From: JAHFLQ01 sp964432465
GTDB taxonomy: Bacteria > Patescibacteriota > Minisyncoccia > UBA6257 > WO2-44-18
Assembly: GCA_964432465.1 (NCBI GenBank)
Contig: CAYSNI010000064.1
Span: 1-29,658, forward strand
Reading direction: 5' to 3'
DNA length: 29,658 bases
Part shown: positions 1 through 5,049 of the stretch, in pieces
Numbering within the stretch: the stretch's first letter is position 1
Layout: every line of letters begins with the position of its first letter
Made by a program: the position numbers and the translations under genes
Notes under the pieces: model-generated
Seen by the model: the letters and a program-made list of their open reading frames with translations, nothing else
The model's database searches: none
What the model was told of the DNA's origin: nothing

Positions 1-454
1 CTCGCGCAATTTCGATTAAATCAGCGATTTCACCCTCCTCTGTATACGCGTTCCGATCAACTTTTATTTTATATGCAACACGAGAAGCAAGTGTTAGGGT
101 TAAAACTTCCATTCGGTTGGCACAGGCCACGTAAGCATGAATACCAAATCCGAATTGTCCATTTGTGGTAAAGTCGTTTTTCTTATTTGAGTCTCCGATG
201 TTTTGGACAATTCGAAGTAAGTTGTCTTTATCCATTCCAACACAGTTATCTTCAAAAGTAACTGTTCTTGCTTCGGGATCAATAGTAATACTTATCTGAA
301 CCTTATATGGATATATTCTATTATTATTTTCAAATAATTTTTCTCCGCTATCCAATGAGTTATCAATGTACTCCATAAAAACCCGCGAAGTATTTTGATA
401 AATCTTTGCTATATTACTAACTATTCTTGGGGATACTTTAACTTTTATACTCAT
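1..454 (-). CDS. GHKL-family ATPase (HATPase domain), C-terminus beyond window
   Basis: The reading frame starts at the ATG at 454 and runs off the left edge, giving 151 visible residues. An N-terminal GHKL ATP-binding fold is readable: the N-box EYIDNSLDS at residues 28-36 (Glu and Asn for the catalytic base and magnesium), the G1 box EDNCVGM at 68-74, and the glycine-rich lid NGQFGFGIHA at 98-107. This layout fits the MutL/Hsp90/MORC/topoisomerase VI type of ATPase better than a sensor kinase, because the domain is at the very N-terminus with no sensor or dimerisation module before it. The preceding small gene ends 12 nt upstream, so the two are probably co-transcribed. The C-terminal effector part is outside the window, so the biological role cannot be named. 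A defence or DNA-processing ATPase is possible but unproven. Confidence 0.8.
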   Translation of the reverse strand, partial: MSIKVKVSPRIVSNIAKIYQNTSRVFMEYIDNSLDSGEKLFENNNRIYPYKVQISITIDPEARTVTFEDNCVGMDKDNLLRIVQNIGDSNKKNDFTTNGQFGFGIHAYVACANRMEVLTLTLASRVAYKIKVDRNAYTEEGEIADLIEIAR

Positions 455-466
455 AATGATAATTGA

Positions 467-685
467 TTATAATTTGAATTCCTTGTTTTTTGGAAAATGG
501 AATTTTGCCTTTGTTTCCCGAACTCGACGTTCTATTTCGGAAAATATCTTGTTGATCTCATCTTCGGAGTAATCATAAGCGCTACGATTTGAACAATTAC
601 CAAGCACCTTTAACCTCAATAACAGGGTATTGGTTCTTTGCGTCGCAAGTCGCTTAAAACGCTCTTTTTTACTTTCTTGGTTCAT
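467..685 (-). CDS. Small uncharacterised protein (72 aa) with NCSNRS motif
   Basis: A 72-residue basic, probably all-helical protein. Its central stretch LGNCSNRSAYDYSEDEINKI is the kind of conserved core I recall from short uncharacterised proteins found in many bacteria: one helix rich in Lys/Arg, a Gly-Asn-x-Ser-Asn turn, then an amphipathic helix ending in RETKAKF. No catalytic signature is visible. A clear promoter lies immediately upstream, with its -10 box ending 10 nt before the ATG, so the message should be nearly leaderless, and there is no Shine-Dalgarno site. It is the first gene of a two-gene unit with the GHKL ATPase that starts 12 nt after its stop, so a small partner or regulator of that ATPase is the simplest inference. 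The function is unknown. Confidence 0.7.
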   Translation of the reverse strand: MNQESKKERFKRLATQRTNTLLLRLKVLGNCSNRSAYDYSEDEINKIFSEIERRVRETKAKFHFPKNKEFKL

Positions 686-694
686 AATGTTAAT

Positions 695-723
695 AATATA
701 CTCTATTGCGTAAATAAATGCAA
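695..723 (-). promoter_or_regulatory. Sigma70-type promoter for the small protein and GHKL ATPase genes
   Basis: On the minus strand TTGCAT (723-718) is followed by a 17-nt spacer and TATATT (700-695). The predicted transcription start near 688 is only about 3 nt before the ATG at 685, so the transcript is probably leaderless. Confidence 0.6.
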
Positions 724-799
724 CCCTTATACAGGATAGCCGTATTTATATAAAAGTCAATACTATTCTGTGGATAGCCATTTTCCGAAAACCCCCAGT

Positions 800-853
800 C
801 CGAAACCCGCCCGCAGAAAGGGGTCTGAGGAATGAATGCGGGCGGGATTTCGG
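800..853. repeat. GC-rich inverted repeat (long hairpin) in an AT-rich gap
   Basis: Arms at 800-814 and 838-853 (CCGAAACCCGCCCGC against GCGGGCGGGATTTCGG, one bulged base) enclose a 23-nt loop. The region 686-910 otherwise shows no convincing gene. The 63-codon frame across it has no coding character. A second, mutually exclusive pairing exists between about 841-849 and 870-879. No U-tract follows directly on either strand, so this is not a plain terminator. It may be a mobile palindromic element or a 3' end structure for the methyltransferase gene that stops at 911. Confidence 0.6.
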
Positions 854-910
854 ATTGCCCTTTTTTCAGAATCCCCGCCATTCAGTCAAAGAAGTTTGCA
901 CACCGTAATT

Positions 911-2218
911 TTATATTGATTCAAAAATCATCAAACCCCAAGGATGCTCTTTCGATTCTGTTTCAGCGGGCTTGAGCCACTCTTGAGATTGGAAATAACT
1001 TGTTGAAGGTCCGAGCGAGACAACCCTTATTTTCTTGGTTTTAGCAAGTTCTTGGAGCTGCTCACCAACTTTCTCAAGTGTCTCATATGTGAAAGGATTG
1101 AAGAGAAAGAAAACGGAGCCGTCCGCATAATTTTGCTCCAACACATTGCCTTGCCGAAATTCCACATTACCTAATCCGAATTTGTTTTTCACCTCATCAG
1201 CCTCAACAACTCTCTCGGGGACAATTTCAATTCCGCGATACTGTGCTTTCGTGGTCATCGCGCCATACAAAGGAATACGACCGTAGCCACAACCTAAATC
1301 GTACAGAACATCACTTTCTGATAACTCCAGTTCTTTTATAAATTGTCGTATAAGTTCATACGGTGTGCCTTGATAAGGATACTGCTCGTGTCCATATTGG
1401 TTTTCCAAACCCCTCATGTCAACATTCCTTTCTATTTTTTCTGGCGCAATGCCAATCAGATCATCAATCGCCAAGGAATCTATTTTATCCTCAGAGGCAT
1501 GGAGTTGCAACAAAAGATTGCGTACTTCTTCTGGATGCTCTCGCGTTCTCTGGTCAAGAGATTGCTCCGTTTCTTGGAGTCGCTTTTGTAAATTAGGATA
1601 CTGGTCTATATAAAATCTCTTATATGCCTCTGCTAATTCAGGATATTTGAGCAAAAGTTGTTCTCTCGCCTCCGGCGATGTTTCAAAAAAATCATCAATT
1701 TTAGAAATATCTGTGCCGCCGAATTCTTCCTCGATGCGAATATATCTACCTTCTTTCTTTTCTCTTTGGCGTAGAAAAGCGAACACCGAGCGACTCCAAT
1801 CACCATCAAAATTTCGTAACAGGTTGCGAAGCTCTCCGATTGTCTTTAAAAATTCCGTGAGGTTTTTCTCCGAGAGATTCTCTGTGGTAGCTTCGCCACG
1901 TCTTTTCCTTGTCGCTAAACTCGCGTGATATGTTAGAACTGCTTGTCGCTCCTCTTCTGCCAAACTCACGGAACCAAAATCGTGAAATCCAGTACTGTAT
2001 TTATCTCTTAATTCGTAGAGAGCATTACGAATTTCAATCTCATCAAGCTCGTCGTTAAATGATAATTCCTCTCGTTCTCGAAATTCACGATTAACATATC
2101 TATCAAGAGAGTTAAGTAACCGAACAGTTTCTGTGTCGGTAACTTTTTCCTTATCGATTTCGGACTGTTCTGATTCCGGAACCCCAGCCGTTTTAAATTG
2201 TTTTTCTCCAAATTCCAT
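911..2218 (-). CDS. Long helical protein with C-terminal class I SAM-dependent methyltransferase domain
   Basis: This is a 435-residue protein. Residues 1-290 are highly charged, Glu/Lys/Arg-rich and predicted mostly helical, with no fold I recognise. Residues 300-435 form a compact Rossmann methyltransferase: motif I DLGCGYGR at 307-314 (SAM binding), the acidic residue after strand 2 in EIVPERV (E331), and FLFNPF at 371-376 in the motif IV position. The NPF signature and lack of a target-recognition domain resemble small-molecule or protein methyltransferases (DOT1-like class) more than DNA methylases, but the substrate is unknown. It follows the frameshifted gene by 12 nt. A possible AAGGAG site sits about 15 nt before the ATG, further than usual. 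There is no signal peptide or membrane segment, so it should be cytoplasmic. The long N-terminal extension may be a partner-binding region. Confidence 0.75.
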   Translation of the reverse strand: MEFGEKQFKTAGVPESEQSEIDKEKVTDTETVRLLNSLDRYVNREFREREELSFNDELDEIEIRNALYELRDKYSTGFHDFGSVSLAEEERQAVLTYHASLATRKRRGEATTENLSEKNLTEFLKTIGELRNLLRNFDGDWSRSVFAFLRQREKKEGRYIRIEEEFGGTDISKIDDFFETSPEAREQLLLKYPELAEAYKRFYIDQYPNLQKRLQETEQSLDQRTREHPEEVRNLLLQLHASEDKIDSLAIDDLIGIAPEKIERNVDMRGLENQYGHEQYPYQGTPYELIRQFIKELELSESDVLYDLGCGYGRIPLYGAMTTKAQYRGIEIVPERVVEADEVKNKFGLGNVEFRQGNVLEQNYADGSVFFLFNPFTYETLEKVGEQLQELAKTKKIRVVSLGPSTSYFQSQEWLKPAETESKEHPWGLMIFESI

Positions 2219-2230
2219 AATTTACTAGTT

Positions 2231-2631
2231 CTACTCCTTGTCCGTTTTCTTTAAAAAATTTTCCAACTCCGGTTTTGTTTCTAAAAGTTTTTGAATTCCA
2301 GAAAGAAATTCTCTTGATTTTTCTGGAGTCAATATAATTAGTTTGCCACCCCATAATTTTTTCAATGCCTCCTCAGGATTTTCACCCATACCTATGGAAT
2401 TCATAACGTCAATTGACGTATTGTGAATAAAATCGCGCAATTTTCTAGCTTCTAACACGACCGATGTTCCCACAGTGCCCATACTTGCGATGACTTTTTC
2501 ATCATCATCATAGCCTACAAGTGATTCTTCGTATCTTTTGCGATTTCTAAAACCTTCTGCTTTGCTTCGCGAACTTCTTGATCTTTTTCTCTATCTCCTG
2601 GCGGAGTAGGGTTCTCAAATTTGTTTGGCAT
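2231..2631 (-). pseudogene. Frameshifted small helical protein gene
   Basis: Two overlapping minus-strand frames together make one plausible protein of about 130 residues. The first opens at ATG 2631 (MPNKFENPTPPG...) and stops after 38 residues at 2515. The second contributes ...RYEESLVGYDDDEKVIAS and then the stretch from 2482 to the stop at 2231. The two join smoothly at the A run (TTTT on the plus strand) at 2536-2539: one extra A would restore a continuous frame through IAKRYEESL. The homopolymer suggests a recent single-base loss, a sequencing error, or slippage. The downstream half (83 codons from the ATG at 2482) could still be translated alone. The product is charged and helical with no recognisable domain. 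A promoter lies upstream at 2683-2711, and the methyltransferase gene follows 12 nt downstream. Confidence 0.55.
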
Positions 2632-2682
2632 ATTGTAAATTAATAAATAAATTTTCTAACGACATTTGCTCGACCTAAGGAC

Positions 2683-2711
2683 ATCGTATCATTTTTTGAC
2701 AATTTCTTCAA
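2683..2711 (-). promoter_or_regulatory. Promoter for the frameshifted gene and methyltransferase
   Basis: Minus strand TTGAAG (2711-2706), 17-nt spacer, TACGAT (2688-2683). The predicted start near 2676 leaves a leader of about 45 nt with no clear Shine-Dalgarno site before the ATG at 2631. Confidence 0.4.
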
Positions 2712-2730
2712 TTCCAACGCCGGTCTGAAA

Positions 2731-2759
2731 CAAAAACAGAACCTCTTGCGAGATTCTGC
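2731..2759 (-). terminator. Rho-independent terminator of the tRNA-Lys transcript
   Basis: Read on the minus strand, CAGAATCTC and GAGGTTCTG (2758-2750 and 2745-2737) form a 9-bp stem with one G-U pair closed by a GCAA tetraloop, followed directly by TTTTTG. It lies about 135 nt beyond the tRNA-Lys 3' end. Confidence 0.75.
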
Positions 2760-2801
2760 TCAAAAATCAATGAAACTATCTTATCAATTCTTAAAAGTTA
2801 T

Positions 2802-2881
2802 CGGCGCGAATTTTTCCGAAGCGAGGGTGCGCCGGAATTCCTCCTCCCAATAGGTAGGGACTTTGGGGATGTTCTGGGAGG
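2802..2881 (-). other. Structured 3' trailer of the tRNA-Lys transcript
   Basis: Between the tRNA-Lys gene and its terminator are two possible stems: CGGCGC/GCGCCG (2802-2807 with 2829-2834) and CCTCCCA/TGGGAGG (2843-2849 with 2875-2881). No reading frame is visible. It may be a processed trailer or a degraded small RNA; I do not recognise a family. Confidence 0.3.
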
Positions 2882-2893
2882 CTTAATGAAAAG

Positions 2894-2967
2894 TGGTGCC
2901 CTCACTAGGAATCGAACCTAGGTCAACTGGTTAAAAGCCAGCTGCTTTACCACTAAGCTATGAGGGC
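2894..2967 (-). tRNA. tRNA-Lys (anticodon UUU)
   Basis: A complete cloverleaf on the minus strand: acceptor GCCCTCA/TGAGGGC, D-arm GCTT..AAGC, anticodon arm GCTGG-CTTTTAA-CCAGT with anticodon TTT, T-arm CTAGG-TTCGATT-CCTAG, discriminator A, and an encoded CCA (positions 2896-2894). It is transcribed from the promoter at 3136-3164, behind a broken copy of its own 5' part. Confidence 0.95.
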
Positions 2968-3000
2968 ACGATGGGCACAATGTGTTAACGCTTTTATTTT

Positions 3001-3124
3001 AAATGAACGAACCAACTGACGAGACACCAGTCTCGTTAAGGCCAGCTGCTTTTCCGGGGCGACCATTTTAATGGTAGACCGCCCGTCTCGGCTTGTTAGC
3101 CTCGACCCACTAAGCTATGAGGGC
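3001..3124 (-). pseudogene. tRNA-Lys-like leader interrupted by three hairpins
   Basis: The first 18 nt (3124-3107) equal the 5' end of the tRNA-Lys gene downstream, and the match is 19 nt including the preceding base. It resumes at 3052-3041 (12 identical nt through the D-arm and anticodon stem), then TTAAC, then CAGTTG at about 3018-3013. Foreign hairpins interrupt it. In the D-loop are 3106-3085 (GTC..GGCT/AGCC..GAC) and 3084-3057 (GGGCG/CGCCC plus ACCAT/ATGGT). In the 3' side of the anticodon stem is 3036-3019, a perfect 7-bp ACGAGAC/GTCTCGT stem. The T-arm and 3' acceptor strand are missing and the anticodon loop (CCTTAA) lacks U33, so it cannot be an ordinary tRNA. It is the first thing transcribed from the promoter at 3136-3164. 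Confidence 0.65.
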
Positions 3125-3135
3125 AGATTCAAAAC

Positions 3136-3164
3136 AGTATACTTAATTTTACCTATAATTTCAA
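3136..3164 (-). promoter_or_regulatory. Strong promoter for tRNA-Lys transcript
   Basis: Minus strand TTGAAA (3164-3159), exactly 17 nt, TATACT (3141-3136). The start is predicted about 5 nt before the tRNA-like leader. It is divergent from, and almost touching, the promoter at 3168-3196. Confidence 0.75.
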
Positions 3165-3167
3165 TAT

Positions 3168-3196
3168 TTGAAAAATGCCGCCAGTAAGGCTATAGT
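3168..3196 (+). promoter_or_regulatory. Promoter for the DDAH-like gene
   Basis: TTGAAA (3168-3173), 17-nt spacer, TATAGT (3191-3196). Its -35 box lies 3 nt from the -35 box of the opposite tRNA promoter. AGAGGA at 3212-3217 is a good ribosome-binding site 7 nt before the ATG at 3225. Confidence 0.7.
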
Positions 3197-3224
3197 ACCT
3201 GCAGAACTTTAAGAGGAACGACGT

Positions 3225-4082
3225 ATGAAGAAAAGATTCTTCATGTGCGACCCGAATAATTTTGACGTGCTCTGGAAGTACAAGACAAACACCTGGATGA
3301 ACCCGGCCAACAGACCAAATAAAGCGCTCGCAAAAAATCAGTGGCACGCGCTTTATGAAGCCTGCCGAGAACTTGCCGAAGTAAAAGTCGCCCCCTCGCA
3401 CGAAGAATTACCCGACCAGGTCTTCTTCGCTAATGCCGGACTTCCCTATAAGCAGATCTGCGTGATGAGCACCTTCTATGAAAAGCCTCGCCGAGAAGAA
3501 ACCAATTCAAATTTAAAATTTCTGCAGCGCCTCTTCGGACCCGGACAGCTTTATCTTCCTAGAACGAAGGATGCTGGATACTTTGAAGGACAGGGCGACG
3601 CCATCTGGCTAAACGAGTCCACACTAATTGTCGGCCACGGAATCCGCACCGACATGCAAGGCATTGCCAAGTTGGAGAACATCCTGCGTGCCAGCTGCCA
3701 AAGTAGACATCAAGAAATTCGCGTGATCCCTGTAGAGATGCGAAAACAGTTTGATTTCTATCATCTGGACACCTGTTGCTTCTGGATGGAGAAATCCAAG
3801 ACTTTCATGATCTATCCCGACGCATTCACCAAACGCGGCCTAGAGACCATTAAGAGTCTAGGCAAAGTACTGGCCGTTTCCGAAGACGAAGCCAAGCAGT
3901 TCGTCTGCAACAGCGTAGTGATTAACGACAATACGGTCTTTATGCCTTGGACAAACGAACCGATCAAGGAGATCGTTAACGAAGCGGGCTATGAAAATAT
4001 TTGCACCTTTCCGATGTCGGAGTTTATGAAATCAGGTGGTGCAGTAAAATGTCTCCTACTCGAACACAACTACCCGATCTAA
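3225..4082 (+). CDS. Dimethylarginine dimethylaminohydrolase / amidinotransferase-family protein
   Basis: A 285-residue protein of the guanidino-modifying enzyme superfamily (DDAH, arginine deiminase, amidinotransferases), which attack a guanidinium carbon through a cysteine thiolate. Readable signatures are DPNNFDV at 9-15, PDQVFFANAG at 63-72, YFEGQGDAI at 119-127 (substrate carboxylate and guanidine contacts), FYHLDTC at 178-184 with catalytic His180, and GGAVKCL at 271-277 with nucleophile Cys276. The length and motif order match DDAH, so hydrolysis of an arginine-like substrate to citrulline and an amine is likely, but the true substrate cannot be told. AGAGGA 7 nt before ATG 3225 fixes the start. 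It is a single-gene unit with its own promoter and a terminator overlapping its stop codon. There is no signal peptide, so it is cytoplasmic. Confidence 0.85.
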   Translation: MKKRFFMCDPNNFDVLWKYKTNTWMNPANRPNKALAKNQWHALYEACRELAEVKVAPSHEELPDQVFFANAGLPYKQICVMSTFYEKPRREETNSNLKFLQRLFGPGQLYLPRTKDAGYFEGQGDAIWLNESTLIVGHGIRTDMQGIAKLENILRASCQSRHQEIRVIPVEMRKQFDFYHLDTCCFWMEKSKTFMIYPDAFTKRGLETIKSLGKVLAVSEDEAKQFVCNSVVINDNTVFMPWTNEPIKEIVNEAGYENICTFPMSEFMKSGGAVKCLLLEHNYPI

Positions 4083-4101
4083 CGATCGGGCTTTTTATTT
4101 T
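4073..4101 (+). terminator. Rho-independent terminator overlapping the stop codon of the DDAH-like gene
   Basis: CCCGAT (4073-4078) pairs with ATCGGG (4085-4090), followed by CTTTTTATTTT. The TAA stop at 4080-4082 sits in the loop, and the U-tract encodes the tail of the convergent gene that stops at 4095. Confidence 0.8.
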
Positions 4102-5024
4102 CGAAAATACTCAATCGTCTTTTTTATTCCCTCAACAAGCGGCACTTTGGGTTCCCATCCCAGCTTTGATTTCGCGAGTGCGATATCCGGCTTTCGTTGC
4201 TTAGGATCATCTTCGGGAAGGGCCAGGTGAGTAATTTCGGAAATAGAGTCGGTCGCGAGGATAATCTTTTCCGCGAGCTCACGCACCGTGAACTCCCCCG
4301 GGTTACCCAGATTTACCGGACCGACGAATCCTTCCACGTTCATCAATTTATAAAATCCGTCAATCAGATCATCCACATAACAGAAAGAGCGCGTCTGATT
4401 CCCTTCCCCATATAAGGCGACTGGATTACCGGCGAGCGCGTTAACAATAAAATTTGAAACCACCCGGCCATCGTTCCTTGCCATTCGTGGACCATACGTA
4501 TTGAAAATACGCGCCACTCGAATATCGAGCTTGTGTCGCCGTTGATAATCAAAAAATAATGTCTCTGCCACTCGTTTACCTTCGTCATAACAAGCGCGTG
4601 GCCCAATAGGGTTTACATTCCCACGGTAAGATTCTTTCTGCGGATGCTCCAGAGGATCGCCATAAATCTCTGAAGTAGAGGCTTGAAAAATTCTCGCCCC
4701 CTGCCGACGCGCGAATTCCAGCACATTAATAATGCCAATGGTGTTCGCTTTGATTGTGGCAATCGGATCAGATTGGTAGTGCACCGGCGAAGCCGGGCAG
4801 GCTAGATTGTAGATCTGATCAATCTTCATATCGCCGGCTTCCAACGGCTCAGTAATATCATGTTCTACAAAAACAAAGTTGGGATTACCAATTAAATGCT
4901 TGATATTCTCTTTAGATCCGGTAAAAAGATTGTCCAGGCAGATAACTTTTTCACCTTTACTGATTAAATAATCGCAAAGATGACTTCCGAGGAATCCCGC
5001 GCCACCAGTTACCAGAATCGTCAT
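4095..5024 (-). CDS. UDP-glucuronate decarboxylase (UDP-xylose synthase), SDR family
   Basis: A 309-residue extended short-chain dehydrogenase that by homology converts UDP-glucuronate to UDP-xylose using bound NAD. The dinucleotide motif TGGAGFLGSH is at residues 6-15, the acidic residue binding the ribose is in LDNLFTG (D31), the catalytic Ser/Thr region STSEIYGDP is at 116-124, and the active Tyr-Lys pair is CYDEGKR (Y146, K150). The block GNVNPIGPRACYDEGKR is typical of UXS rather than of other nucleotide-sugar epimerases. UDP-xylose would feed surface polysaccharide or glycoprotein synthesis. The start ATG at 5024 has no Shine-Dalgarno site; a palindromic -10 sequence 10 nt upstream suggests a leaderless message. 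It is divergent from murD and convergent with the DDAH-like gene. Confidence 0.9.
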   Translation of the reverse strand: MTILVTGGAGFLGSHLCDYLISKGEKVICLDNLFTGSKENIKHLIGNPNFVFVEHDITEPLEAGDMKIDQIYNLACPASPVHYQSDPIATIKANTIGIINVLEFARRQGARIFQASTSEIYGDPLEHPQKESYRGNVNPIGPRACYDEGKRVAETLFFDYQRRHKLDIRVARIFNTYGPRMARNDGRVVSNFIVNALAGNPVALYGEGNQTRSFCYVDDLIDGFYKLMNVEGFVGPVNLGNPGEFTVRELAEKIILATDSISEITHLALPEDDPKQRKPDIALAKSKLGWEPKVPLVEGIKKTIEYFRK

Positions 5025-5031
5025 ATTGCAT

Positions 5032-5043
5032 ATAGTATACTAT
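5032..5043. promoter_or_regulatory. Palindromic divergent -10 region between the UXS gene and murD
   Basis: ATAGTATACTAT is a 12-bp perfect palindrome containing TATACT on both strands (5036-5041 plus, 5039-5034 minus). The ATG codons at 5050 (plus) and 5024 (minus) lie 9 and 10 nt from the respective -10 boxes, so both transcripts would be leaderless. I see no good -35 on either side. Confidence 0.5.
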
Positions 5044-5049
5044 GAAAAT

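Noticed and set aside
690..881. 63-codon minus-strand frame over the palindrome region
   Set aside because: The frame is explained by the GC-rich hairpin. It has no ribosome-binding site and no coherent protein character, and it overlaps the promoter of the gene at 685.
3001..3124. A functional tRNA-Lys(CUU) with introns
   Set aside because: The T-arm and 3' acceptor strand are absent and U33 is missing. No intron arrangement restores a cloverleaf.
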